64,000 bases of DNA from Sclerodactyla briareus (taxonomy: Eukaryota; Echinodermata; Holothuroidea; Dendrochirotida; Sclerodactylidae), in NCBI GenBank assembly GCA_026419785.1, contig JAODTK010004232.1:62001-126000 (forward strand). Direction: 5' to 3'. Each line of letters begins with the position of its first letter. The first letter of the stretch is position 1. Position numbers and translations under genes: made by a program. The notes under the pieces are model-generated. The model searched no databases. It was not told the origin of the DNA and saw only the letters and a list, made by a program, of their open reading frames with translations. Positions 50,553 through 62,529 of this stretch are shown in pieces.

Positions 50553-51325
50553 AGCTGCGTTCCATGCACGCGGGCGGGCTGGGCGGGCGGACGGGGGGCG
50601 GGCGTGTTGGAAGACTCGTTTCCTGCACGCGGGCGGGCGGGCGTTTTCCTAGTCACGAACCTCTTCCACTTTTAGTGTGTATATGCGCTATAGAAGAACG
50701 ATGTTGCCTACATTATTAATAACTTGTTTATTATTATTATTGTTAATGGTGTTGTTGTCGTTGTCGTTGTGCTTGTCGTTGTTGGTCAAACACCGGACGG
50801 CATACAGTGTTTAAAACCTAAACACACACGGTGTTTAGTTTCGAAAACCATTGTTCTCAAATGTCAACGATTACGCCCACCATTAAAACGCACAATTGAC
50901 ATGTTTTGGAGATTTAATAGGGGGCAATACTTGACTATCATCAGTTTTAAACATTTACATACTGTGTTCAAATAGGTGTCTGGCCGGTGAATATAAACAC
51001 AATCTATATAAAATATATCCCTAGTGTGAAACAGTAATGAATGTGGTTTGGAACTTTATTTGAACATAAAATTGTCATCTACTCTCCATTATCGGCTTCA
51101 GCCGGTAAGATTGCAGGAAATCCCCGGAATTGCTTGGGAAATACCACGCGGCAACGCGGGCGGGCGGAAAAAATCGCTACATGACCGAGTCGAGAAAACG
51201 CCGCCCGCCGCCCGCCCGCCGTCAGCGTGCATGGAAACGGCTCCATTGAAAAATAACGATGAGCGATTTCAGACGCTCGCCCGCCCGCCCGGACCGCCCG
51301 CCCGCAGCAGCATGGAAACGCGGCT
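50553..51325. mobile_element. GC-rich TIR element, copy 2 (PIF/Harbinger-like, non-autonomous)
   Basis: 773-bp element with the same ends as copy 1 (AGCTGCGTTCCATGCACGCG at left; AGCCGCGTTTCCATGCTGCT at right, read inward) and flanking TTA at 50550-50552 and 51326-51328. Orientation is opposite to copy 1. The GC-rich subterminal blocks carry clustered CGGG/CCCG repeats, while the centre is AT-rich. No coding capacity. Confidence 0.75.
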
Positions 51326-51462
51326 TTAGAGCAATAACTCATCGATGCATCCCCTTGAAACTATTTTTCATGATCGCGATATAGATCTTTAGCTGTGGGA
51401 CAAGGGCGAACAAGAAACTTCAAATTTATTCTGCTCGCCATGACTCCATCCATCCATAAAGT

Positions 51463-51810
51463 TCACCACTGTTTATTTATCTGAAAAGTGCATTTTTGAC
51501 GTTCTAGAAATGATTGCGGGGGCCATCTAGAGACTTCGGTTAACCTAAGCCAATGATAGACAGAACCACCTACTACATTTCGACAGTTCATCCCCATCAC
51601 ACCGAAAGTCGATAGCGTAAAGTCAGCTCCGATACTGTCGCCTATATTACGTGACCAGATTTGTCTGGATGAGGGGTCTGAATTTTGTGGGTTTCTTCCA
51701 ATAGGGGTTACCCATACCGATATATTGACGTCTCCATCGTAATAGGGTGTGTCCTCACCCCAATCAATTACTGACGCACGCACGCCGTGAGGATCGGGGT
51801 GTGCGCACAC
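51463..51810 (-). CDS. Hypothetical ORF, 115 codons
   Basis: An uninterrupted minus-strand ORF with ordinary amino-acid composition (contains VNISVWVTPIG, DFTLSTFGVMGMN and VGGSVYHWLRL) and no match to the repeats I identified around it. It lies just beyond a GC-rich TIR element and before a LINE tail on the other strand. I do not recognise a family, and no flanking exons are clear. It may be an exon remnant or chance. Confidence 0.2.
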   Translation of the reverse strand: MCAHPDPHGVRASVIDWGEDTPYYDGDVNISVWVTPIGRNPQNSDPSSRQIWSRNIGDSIGADFTLSTFGVMGMNCRNVVGGSVYHWLRLTEVSRWPPQSFLERQKCTFQINKQW

Positions 51811-51959
51811 AGGCTACCCATAGTGTCTCTTACCACCCAACCCTTTGTCCTCTCTTCGATGGTGCCAGGCAATCATGGGGATCCTGGGTTTCTGGACCCT
51901 ACATTGGTCGTTCGGATTCTCGCCCCTAATCACAGTCTCCTTATTGATGCATGCAGGCA

Positions 51960-53193
51960 GATTATCATGTCTGGGTTCACTGTGATGGTTTAATAGCTGA
52001 CACCTTGCAGAGAATCGTACCACAGAGTCTCAATCCTTGGAGATTATTCTAAGGAACACGTTTCAACTTATGGTGTGCCGCCGGGTTCAGTTGCAGGGCC
52101 GGCGATTTTTACTGCTATTTCAACCCATTGCCCGTTTTATTAGCACGTTCCTATTGGGTACCACAATATTGCTGACGACACCCCCGTTTTATACCATTTT
52201 GACCAAAGTCTGATGCAGACATAGACACCGATAAGGCTAGGCTCACTATTTGTACTTATGGTATCCGTTTTTGGATGTTAGCGAACAACTACGGCCTAAT
52301 GAACTCCAAGACGAAGTTTTTGTCGTTACCACCTCGCACGTTTGCACTGTTGCGCTATCCCAACTCGAGTTGAAAGTGGGAGATTCTGTTATCACCCCCT
52401 TTGTCACTATAGAGAAATCTTGGGGTGATTTTTGACCGTCACCCCTCACTATGAGCACCCTGTTAGTCTCTTTGGGCCAGAGTGTTAGTTTTCAACTTTG
52501 TAATCTGCGTAGAGTCCCCGTTTTTTTTTTGATCATCTCCCTTGCGCCCACGCAGTGAGATCCTTAATAATCTCCAGACTGGATTACTGTAATTCACTTC
52601 TTAGCCTGCCGGCATATCCCAACGGAAAATATTCAACTCCTACAGGCGTTGCAAAATAGGCTGCACGCCTGATTATGCAGGTTGATAAGTACTCCCGGCT
52701 TGGCCCACTTTTACGTGAACTACACACTGGGTTTGCCATGTCCAACAACGATTCATTTAGGATTTTATTACATGTTTATAACAGCTCTTATCATGTATCC
52801 CCAGCCTATTTGTAAGATCTAATTACTAAATATACCACTGGGCGCCTTGGTCTAAGAGGTCAAGCAAGGACAACACCCGTCTTGCTGTTCCTTCTACCAG
52901 ACGTTCGGCGGGTGATAAATCTTTTGCGGTTATCGGTCCTCGTCTTTGGAATGCCTTCCCCTCATATTCGTGGCGCCCCCAATTGCAATGCTTTAAGAAG
53001 CTTCTAAAGACGCACCTGTTTTCCCAATGAGTAATTCGTCTTGCCTGTTTTACGTACTTAGCTTCTCTTATTATTTTTTTGTGATAAATAACTATTTTTG
53101 TATTTTTTTAACCGATTTATTGTTACGCGCTTTGGTCTTTTTAGGAAAAGCACTTCATAAGAAACTGTGAATAAAATAAATAAAATAATCAGG
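51960..53193 (+). mobile_element. CR1/L2-like LINE 3' half, broken
   Basis: Plus-strand pieces: RVSILGDYSKEHVSTYGVPP, GSVAGPAIFT, a degenerate 'ADDTPVLYHF' (catalytic box region at about 52170), NNYGLMNSKTKF, NLGVIFDRH, then TRLAVPSTRRSAGDKSFAVI, GPRLWNAFPS and FKKLLKTHLFSQ ending at 53030. The R-L-A-V-P...G-x-x-x-F-x-x-x-G-P-R-L-W-N end is standard for CR1/L2-clade RTs. The 3' UTR has a GCGCTTTGG...AAAAGCACTT motif and ends in (AATAA)n. Many stops; inactive. Confidence 0.75.
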
Positions 53194-53433
53194 TCACGTA
53201 GCTATGTACCGGAAATGTCGCCTACATTATAGGCAGATGCAAGGTGTACACACCATGACTGCTTCCCCACTTATCTGAACCAAGCTTCGGGGTTACTCTA
53301 ACACCCTGAAGAATTGGATGTAACTCTGACATCTGTGATCTACCTCTTATACTGTAATATGTGTCTAGAAATTACTTACGTAGGGGAAAAACAAGCGCAA
53401 ACAAGACATATATACATATAAGATATATAGTAG

Positions 53434-53436
53434 TAT

Positions 53437-53468
<32 letters not shown>

Positions 53469-53496
53469 ATCTATATATATATATATATATATCTAT
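53434..53496. repeat. (TA)n microsatellite, short
   Basis: About 60 bp of TATA repeats with TATATC interruptions, 240 bp after the CR1/L2-like LINE tail. Confidence 0.85.
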
Positions 53497-54099
53497 ACAA
53501 ACCTAATCCTCAGTACGCGAAAAAGTACTTGCGCCGGAGGTTTTTCTCTAATGGCTCAAGTACCCTAATTAACTTTTAACACTAACCAGAACCTACATGA
53601 AACTGGTTAGCAAAAATGTCGATGAAAAAGGGTCAGTCCCGGAATATTCAGTCAATTGTTCAATAATCTCTGCAGTATATCTCTCTATCAATGAAGTAAC
53701 TGAAAAATGAATCTTACCCAAATGCACACATACAGACACTTTGCTTCTCATCCTCCTTAGAATTGTTCCGCGGAAAAATGGGGCCATACGTCCTCAGTAG
53801 TACATTTACCTTGTAATATTGGACAGAAAAGCAAAAATAACTGACTCAACTGAAGTATAAGATTCCATTTGGGTTTCCTCTTACCTGGTATAGAGCGTGC
53901 GGAAAGAAAAAGTACAGCGTTCAGTCGAGAGCAAAAGATATCACGATAGTACGAACACCGAAATTATATACTAGCCGACAACCACAACGTTACGTGTCCT
54001 TCACTCTTTCTCTCAGCATGTCGGGGGATTGAAGCACAGCGATGATGTAGCATACCATTGATACAGTTACAGAACAACTCAGTCCTACACGTATATCTT

Positions 54100-54125
54100 C
54101 GATGAATAAAGATTCTGATTCTGTT
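54100..54125 (+). mobile_element. Probable LINE 3' tail remnant
   Basis: GAATAAAGATTCTGATTCTG is the kind of polyadenylation signal plus short-repeat tail that ends many non-LTR elements. No RT sequence was found before it. Confidence 0.3.
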
Positions 54126-54415
54126 CTTGTCATCACAACAGTAGCTAATACATAAACCTAATAGGAAACACTCATTTTTATCTGCGGCCTCAATTTTTTT
54201 CTTCGTGCCAAGTTTCCAAATTACAAAAACCTCCAGTTCCAAATTACATATGCTCCAAGGGCTATGGGTTGTCACGTGAGGGCATAGATTGGCTAACTAT
54301 ACAAACAACAAGAGCCGGTAGAGACATGTGAATGGAACCGCTATGATAAAGGTAATATCCACATTCCAAAGTTTTCATAGATTATACATACATACAGACA
54401 TGACACATATATAAA

Positions 54416-54431
54416 TACATATATATATATC

Positions 54432-54521
<90 letters not shown>

Positions 54522-54533
54522 ATATTATATATA

Positions 54534-54578
<45 letters not shown>
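54416..54578. repeat. (TA)n microsatellite
   Basis: About 160 bp of TATA repeats with regular single-base breaks (TATATTATATA), fully self-complementary. Open reading frames across it are artefacts. Confidence 0.9.
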
Positions 54579-54580
<2 letters not shown>

Positions 54581-54899
54581 AGAAGGACCATTAATGTCAT
54601 AAGAATAATACAGTTGACCAACGAAAATGTTTAGTCCGTACATTTCGACCTCCGCCCTCGGGGTCTTCTTAGCGAATATACTGTATGACAACAACCAACG
54701 AGGGCTAAATGGCACAGTTAGTCCTTCCCACCTATAAATTTGTACCAGTTGAGTTTAGAAATGTGCCAAGTTTTAAAGATACTTTACATGATCCTCGACA
54801 TAATATGTATCATAAGCAAAGAACAGGCTTAATATAGGTCAAGTACCAACTCCATTCTTCTCTAAACTATTCTGTAGAAGAGATGAGAAGCTGCACAAG

Positions 54900-56140
54900 T
54901 GTTCAAAAATGGTGTTGTAGAGTTGCTTGACCATTTGAATAAAATGGCCTGCTGAAATTGGACCCTAGATGGCCTCTGCCCTCAAATTTCATGAACACTC
55001 CAATCATTGACCATTGGTCATTGGTGATAACATAAACACAATTCATGATCATCTTATCTAATCTGTAGTAGTACAGTAGAAGGCAGCTGATGACCGTATG
55101 TACCGTAGGTCACCTCAAATTCCTGAATAGTATGTGCTATTGCGTCAATGATTTACTGACCAACTATCATGATCATCCAATTCCAACTGTGGGTGACTGA
55201 AAGAAGCATCTTGATTGTTTGACTCCCCAAATGACCTCGTTTGGCCAAAGAACCCTAGAGGACGCTTTGACCTCAAATTCCTGACACTCCATATAGTATC
55301 AATGGGTCAATGAATATACTGACCAGCTTTCATTATCATCCAATCGTTGCTGTAGAAGAGAGGCACTTGACATATGAACCAAAAGTTCCAAATTGACCCC
55401 TAGATGACCTTTGACCTCGAATCCTGAAAACACCCATAATACCCACTGGTCAATGAATATACTGACCAACTTTCTTGGTAGTCGGATCTGTCCCATAGGC
55501 GTAAGAACGCTTGACTATTTGAACCCAATGGCCAAAATTGACCCCTAGATTACCTTTGACCTCAAATTCCTGAACACCCCATAAGTTCCACTGGGTCCCT
55601 GACATACGGACCAATTTTTATGATCGGTCCGATCTGTCCCAGGAGAAAGAAGCAATTTGTTTGTTTTAAAAACCCCACACCAATCAACAACCTTTTCGGC
55701 CAAAAATAACCCCTAGATGACCTTTGACCTCAATTCCTAACACCCCAGTATGAAAACATTGGGTCACCGCGAATACTGACCAGTTTTCATGAACATCCGA
55801 TTCGAAATGTAGAGGAGTAGAATTTTGCAGTTTTTCGCAAAATGGCCGAAATTGACCCCTAGATGAACCTTTGACCTCACTTCCCTGAACAACCCGGATG
55901 CCCCTCCACTCAGGATCAGTGTGATCAAGTTTCATCATGATTCCACCATACACCGTAAGAGGCTAAGCAATTTGCATCATGTTGACAGATAGATAGATAG
56001 AAGATAGATAGATAGATATATAGACATATAGATAGATAGATAATAGATAGATAGATAGATGATAGATAAGATAGAGATAGATAGATAGATTACATGCAGA
56101 TCACAATAGCTCACCCCCTCACATGCTGGGGTGGCTAAAA
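54900..56140 (+). repeat. ~150-bp unit array ending in GATA repeats and a 3' hairpin
   Basis: About seven units with the landmarks TTGACCCCTAGATGACCTTT, TGACCTCAAATTCCTGAACA, CCAATTTTCATGATC-like and AATGAATATACTGACCA, followed by a (GATA)n tract (55986-56092), then ATGCAGATCACAATAGC. A 3' hairpin follows at 56108-56136: AGC-CACCCC pairs with GGGGTG-GCT, with one bulged T. This layout (core repeats, microsatellite, 3' hairpin) is that of HINE/pearl-type elements. The left end is not clear. Confidence 0.7.
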
Positions 56141-58599
56141 TCAGAGAGACCGTTATTTAAAACAATCTCCATTTAAACATAATACGCCATAGTAGTTGAC
56201 ATTATAAAAAACGCTCTTCTTCTTTCTTCTTCCTCTAATCACGCGTTAACAGCAGTGTAAAATAAGAGCGCTTGGTAATGAAATCAAACTAACTGAAACT
56301 GAAAACATTAATTTTGAGTTGAGCGTGGGGGGGGGGGTCTGTGATTCTTTTCACATCATTTTGGCGCTACAACTATGTACGTTTTGCGCTTTCGCTATTT
56401 GTGCCCTCACTGGTCATTCGGTGTTTTTCGCCGGTTTTTCGTAGTTTACCCTCTCTACTAGTCTATTGGAAACCGAGCTTTCTAAATACATCTGGGGCCT
56501 AAAGCGGGGAGGGTGGGGTATTTCTCGCAAGTTGTGAGGTATTTGCGCGATCTAAACACCCACAAACTTCACCGGGTCAATGTCACTTGTGCCTCGTGAA
56601 ATCCCTTCAGGTCAGTTTAGTCGGGGTTCAAATACATCCTTTGGACCGGTTCGACTAAACTGAACTAGGTTTTCGATTTTCAAACACACGTTCGAGCTCT
56701 TTTGCGGCTGAATTTTGCCCCTCTAATGCGATTTCTTCACACTTCAAATCCCATCATCAGAATACGATATGGGAGCAATTTTGGTAGGTTAATTTTCCTT
56801 TAGAGTCGTTTCATATAATCGATGATGATAGCATGTCGGAACTGCACAAGCTATAGAGACTACCTGAGACGAAACGCTGACATAGCTGTGTCGTATAGTT
56901 TCTTCGTGAATCACGGAACTTCTCTCAGTCCCACCACTGTTTACAGGGAAATAGGACAACCTAAAATCTAGACAGATCTGGAGTATTTCGCTCCTGATCC
57001 ACAAAACCTAGCCGAAATGGACGGAACCCCCCTTATACCTAATTTGTTCCCCGCCACAATAGACACAAACAACATACACACGAGACAATTACGGAAATTT
57101 AGGGACGCGCTCGCAATCGACTCACATGCACTAAATTACACTAATACCAACTCTCTGGATGATTTATATCACATTGTAGAATCTCTACCGAATCAATCAA
57201 ATAGAACAATATGTACTTTAAGACTTGGTACTATGGGCGCTAGCGCATGTAAGCAATTCTCAAATCCATAGTATTGCATGCCAAGAAATATGAGCACTAA
57301 TTTTCCTCCACCACCCCCCGCCATAATTATCTCTCCACAGAGGAATTATTGGAAATTGCACGAGACCCTTCCCCCTCCCCGGTAGCCGATTATTTGGTCT
57401 TAGAGATGTCGTGAATCGGTGGCGTTTTATACTTCTTGTATTTATTATGTCCGAGTTGATCATTGGAAAAGGATATTGTACGCAATTTTGTTACACTGCC
57501 GTATTCACGACAATAGACGTGGTTCAAATAATTTGGAAGGAGGGGGTTAAAGCGGAGTAACCCGAAAATGTGAACAATGCTAGTTAGGTACACAAGCTGA
57601 CGGCATACAGGCACCCACAGACACTTCTACACTGTGTCGATCGGATACATTCGTTGAGACTTCGCGCGAAGAAATAAAACTGGTATTTACGTCAAAATGG
57701 CAAACGTGCACATGAGTGGTGGGTGGCAGACAGCACGCAGCAGGGATGAACGAAGTGTTAGTAGAGTGTGTCCACGTCGAATGCAGTCATTATTGAAGTT
57801 CTTGTTGCCGAATGCCAGTTCCACTCCTTGTTCGGGGCTATCACCACCATCTTCAGAAGTCTACGCCGGTCGATGGAAACATTGTCTGATGGTTTCCCAG
57901 TGGGGGGCTTTAAAATGAGTTCTGTCAGGGATAAATTCAGGTGAGCTTTTTCATTTGCCCTTATCTTAGTCAAGTGCGCAGAGTAGCTTCATTAGGGGTG
58001 ATGAAACGAAGATTAGTCCGTTAATAAGCGAATATTACAAAAACGGCGTTCATATCGGCAGTATTGTGTAAAAAGCAAAGAAAAACAAAACAAACAATCA
58101 TCGCAAGGTCTGTATGTAAGCTCCAGAAAATGACCAGGGACTAAAAAATACTACAGGCTAGGCTAGTGAAAGATACATAGGCTAGGTAATAAAATGTAAC
58201 AAAAAGGAAGCAAAATAATGCAGGAGTTGTAAAAGAGTTGAAGGCAGGATGATGCTTATTTAGATTAGCTTTCATGAGACTAGGGAACCAGTCATGCATG
58301 TGAGCTGCTGCCTTTTATTAAGATAAAATATGTTAATGAAACAGAGAAAGAAAAAGATAAAAACCAGTAGAAACAGTAGTAAGTAAACCCTGCCGAAATA
58401 CAGTATAGCATAACATATGAAATCGATCCTGCGAGTTTTACGGTTTTAGGTGGTGACGCCATTGAAGTGGTTCTCGCGATTTAAATTATCATAAGAAGAT
58501 ATGAGTGCAGATATATTAGTGTCACGTATAAAATATAACCAAATACAGACGTGGGATTCGCTGCACAAAATGGTTTTATATAGTTATACTATTTGGAGT
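56141..58599. other. No gene found
   Basis: An 84-codon plus-strand ORF (57017-57271; begins MDGTPLIPNLFPATID) has ordinary composition but no recognisable family or flanking exons. The rest shows nothing structured apart from short homopolymer runs. Confidence 0.4.
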
Positions 58600-58900
58600 C
58601 ATCATGTTAGGGTAGGAACGCGAGGGACCGCAACGATCAGGTGATCTAACCAAATCAAGATTTCGTCGGCCCTTCCCGGGAGACCAGGCTCGATTCCCGG
58701 TAGGGTCATATCAAGGACTTTAAAGATGGCACTTGTTGCCTGGACGTCAGCACAAGGGATTGGAGCAGGGACAAAACAAGGGTAGGCAATTGCAAGTTGC
58801 CGTATGAGGGTGATTACCCTAACCCCCACATTAAGGTACACCAAAGAGGCATTGCCTATATTCCGTGTATCTGGTGGGGATTCGCAGCTGAGAATTGGTG
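58600..58900 (+). mobile_element. SINE-like element with tRNA-type B box
   Basis: A B-box-like CCAGGCTCGATTCCCGG (58684-58700) is followed by TAGGGTCAT, AAGGACTTTAAAGATGGCAC and a TTGTTGCCTGGACGTCAGCA core, then GGAGCAGGGACAAAACAAGG. The order B box, 'GTAGGGTCAT', 'ACTTTAAA.ATGGCACTTGTTGCC', 'CAGCA.AAGGGA.TGGAGC' is one I associate with tRNA-derived SINEs of molluscs and other marine invertebrates. The A box is unclear. It abuts the leader of array A4. Confidence 0.45.
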
Positions 58901-58954
58901 CTGTATCAAGGTCTGCACCCTTACTGGGCCTTGATAGGATCGATCCTCTGTTCA

Positions 58955-61160
58955 GCAAATACACAAAACCAGAAAGCCAAAAAGGGCTTAGTGATTCTCG
59001 CCTCTTCCGACAACCTATAGCTAGACACTGTAAAGGAAAAGTGGGGGGGAAAAATTGTACCAGCGGTAGACCTCTGTATGAATCTCTGACCTGACCCAAA
59101 TAAACAATAGGGGTTCATGTAACTCATCGGGGAACACACATAACCAAGTATGAACTTCATCCATCCCAGGTGGGGTCGAGTTATGACTCGAGTTTCACAA
59201 GCCAAAAATGGCCCCACAATTATTGAGCTTTTCACCACATTCACTATTTGTGACCAAAATTCACCCGGACAGATACAAAACAATAGGGTTCTGTACTCCC
59301 ATAAGAAAGATTACACACCGAATTTGAGCCCGATCAGACACAACAATTCTGGACTTACGTGTTCACGGGGGGTTTTTCAGGACTTTGACTCTGGTGACCT
59401 CAGATGACCCTGACCTGAACCCCCAAAATAGGGTCCGTGTACCCATCATGGGGAGCACACCTACAAGTATGAGCTCCATCCATCCAGTGGGGTCCAGTTA
59501 TCAACTGTTCAAAGAACGAAATGGCCAATTCTTGACTTTCACAAGTTTTCTATTCTTGACCAAATCCACCCGACCTATACCGAAAACAAACAATAGGTTT
59601 CTGTACTCCCATAATAAAGCTAATCACCAAATTTGAACCTACCAGACCAACCATCGGACTTTATCGTGTTCACAGGTTTTCAGACTTTGACCTCTGGTGA
59701 CCTCAATGACCTCTGAACTGACCCCAAAACAATAGGGTCCATGTACTTATTATGGAACTACACATACCAAGTAGTAGCTTCATCAATCCGGGTGGGGTTG
59801 AGTTATCGTGTTCAATAGCCAAAATTGACCAAATTATTGAACTTTTTCCAAATTTTCTATTTCAGACCGAAATTCCTCCGACCTGTACCAACCAATAGCG
59901 TACCTGTCCTCCCCATACGAAGCTACACACCAATTTTCACCTGATCAGACCAACCATTCTGGACTATAGTGTTCACATGGTTTTCAGACTTTGACCTCTG
60001 TGACCTCAGATGACCTCTGACCTGACCCCAAAACATAGGGTTCATGAACTCACATGGGTAACACACATACCAATATGAGCTCAATCCATCCAGGTTGGGG
60101 TCACGTTATCGTGTTGACAAGCACAAATTGGCCAAATTATTGACTTTTCAGTTTTCACAAATTTTCTTTTTTCACAAGATCACCACGATCATACCAGAAA
60201 CAATGGGTTCCTGTACCCCCCATAAGCACGCTACACACCATATTGGAACCCTCTCGATCACTATCAAACAACCATTCTGGACTTATCGTGTTTACCAAGG
60301 TTTCAGACCTTGACCTCTGGTGACCTCCGAGACCTCTCTGACTTGACCACCAAAATCAATAGGGTCATGTACTCATCATGGGGAACACACATAACCAAGT
60401 ATGAGCTTCATCCAATCCAGGTGGGGTCAAGTTATCGTGTTCACAACCAAAATTGGCCAATTATTTAACTTTCACAAATTTCCTCTTTTTCACCAAAATT
60501 CCACCCCGACCTATACCAAAACATAGGGTTCCTGTACACCCCATAAAAAGCTACACACACGCAAATTTGAACCTGATCATACCAACCATTCTGGACTGGA
60601 CTTATCGTGTCACAAGTTTTAGGACTTTGACCTCTGAGCCCTCACGTGACCTCGACCTGACCCCACAACAATAAGGTTTTCATGTACTCATCATGGGGAA
60701 CACACATACCAGGTATGAACTTCCATCCATCCAATGTGGGTGGAGTTATCGCTGTTCACAAGCCAAATTGCCAAATTATTGACTTTTCACAATTTCTAAT
60801 TTTTGAACCAAAATTCACCCCCGCCCTATAACCAAAAACTAGGGGTTCCTGTACTTCCCATAAAAAGCTACACACCCAAATTTTAACCCGATCAGAACAA
60901 CCATTCTGGACTTATCGTGTTCACAAGGTTTTTCATTCAACTTTGACCTCGTGACCTCAGATGAAACCTCTGACCTGACCCCAAACAATCGGGTCCATGT
61001 ACTCATCATGGGGACCCACATACCAAGTATGAGCTTCATCCTCAGGTGGGTCGAGTTATCATGTTCACAAGCCAACGTTACATACAAACAACCTACAAAC
61101 ACACACACACCACCTGTTCATGACGCTGTTTCACTCTGACTTCGTCAGGAATCAAAAAAG
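58955..61160 (+). repeat. ~310-bp unit array, copy A4 (longest)
   Basis: Leader (ACCAGAAAGCCAAAAAGGGC) directly after a SINE-like head, then about seven units with 'GACTTTGACCTC' landmarks near 59385, 59685, 59988, 60308, 60625 and 60940 (period ~305-318), then (CA)n and the terminal module GACTTCGTC...GGAATCAAAAAA. Each unit has a first half ending ...CAAGCCAAAATTGGCCAAA and a second half ending ...CATTCTGGACTTATCGTGTT. The halves share 'TATCGTGTTCACAAG', so the unit may itself be an ancient duplication. Confidence 0.8.
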
Positions 61161-61619
61161 AAGTCCCAGAGCGGCATAGCTGTGACCATCCACTCAATCA
61201 ATCATGTAATTACCGTTTTTTATATCCAGAAACTTACTTTTGGGTGCTTCGACCTCATAGTTATTTAATATTTAGGGCAGTCGGGCAACAATATATTTTC
61301 CGCGAAACGTGATAATTTCTTTTCAAGACATTCTATGAGATCTACTGTGGTCCGTGGCCCACTGAACCCACCTCTGCCCACCTTCTAGTTATGAGATGCC
61401 TATGAACTCAAATATTGAACTTTTAAAATATTTGAAATTTTTTGAGAATAGATAACTTTCAGAAAGTATTCGTATTCATATTACACCATATTACACAACA
61501 CCACCTGTTCCATTTCTCCTATTTTCTAGTCTGTGAAAATGAGGATCGTGCTTGCTCGGTAGTTCTGAGTCTAGGTTGGCAGTCATCGGCGGAAGGGAAT
61601 CCCCTTACTTAGGCGATAT

Positions 61620-61710
61620 ACTTCAGTACTCTAACCGAGGTGGCTCGAGCGCCTTCGGAAGACAGAGCCGTCGGTTCGGTACAGACATTGGCGGTTGAGG
61701 ACCATCAATG
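61620..61710 (+). other. tRNA-like A and B boxes, possible SINE head
   Basis: GGTGGCTCGAGCGCC resembles an A box with D-arm, and GTCGGTTCGGTACA, about 35 bases later, resembles a B box. I could not fold a convincing cloverleaf with anticodon arm, so a tRNA gene is not claimed. Confidence 0.2.
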
Positions 61711-62529
61711 GCGAGACGATATTCTGCCGGAATACACGCACATGTGATATACCATGATCTATTGTAAGCGACCCACGCTTATGTGGAGTCTATAAGAATG
61801 ACAAGTCTACTAGAAACAAAGTGAACTGTGCGCTCAAATTTATACTTGCAATTAACGTAGTTGATCCCGTTCCACACGGAATGAAATACACGGACAGGAA
61901 TTCAGAAGTGGATGGCGATGTGTTTCATGGGCGCCATGTATGGAAGATTGATTGAAACGCTAAGACCATATTGTCACCTATAATGGGCCAGCATTATTTT
62001 AGGGGAAAACATGGAAATGAGCAGGAGAGAGGCCATTGCAAATTCCGTCATTACTGGATTCGGACTCACCGTAAACTTCAGAAATCATAGCGAATCTAGA
62101 AATATATCATTCAATATGTACAGTACTTTACTCTCGGTTCCAGGACCACCCTAACTGCGTGGTGGCCGGGAAAACATTAGACGAAGATACCTCATTATCC
62201 ACAAGAGTTGGGATCATGAAACCATCGATCAATAGACCAAAAAATGGCCTTTTGCAGGTAAGAATTATTCGTTTCCTCGTGTCTTCAGAAATTCGTGCGA
62301 ATAAATTTAGGATCTTCAGATATTCTAGTGGTCTAGTCGAGAGTAACATAACAGTGCGGTGTATATATAAGCTGACAATATATAGAATTGTTCCAAGGCA
62401 TTTCTGCTTGTATTCGTCTTCTTCTTCTTCCTTGCCGAAGGGAAAAGGGATATAGGGCAGTCATGCAACCGTGTGTCTGTATGTGTGTGTGTAGTGGGTG
62501 TGCGTGTGTGGGTGTGCTTGTGTTTTATG

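Noticed and set aside
53361..54715. ORFs rich in Ile-Tyr repeats
   Set aside because: They are translations of the (TA)n microsatellites.
58602..59099. 165-codon minus-strand ORF, one of the longest in the window
   Set aside because: It runs antisense across the SINE-like element and the leader of array A4; composition and position suggest chance.
14895..61160. Regularly spaced repeats that might suggest a CRISPR array
   Set aside because: Units are ~145-315 bp, contiguous and diverged, without short repeats and unique spacers; the DNA is eukaryotic.
61620..61710. Possible tRNA gene
   Set aside because: A- and B-box-like strings are present but no full cloverleaf or anticodon loop could be drawn; listed only as tRNA-like.
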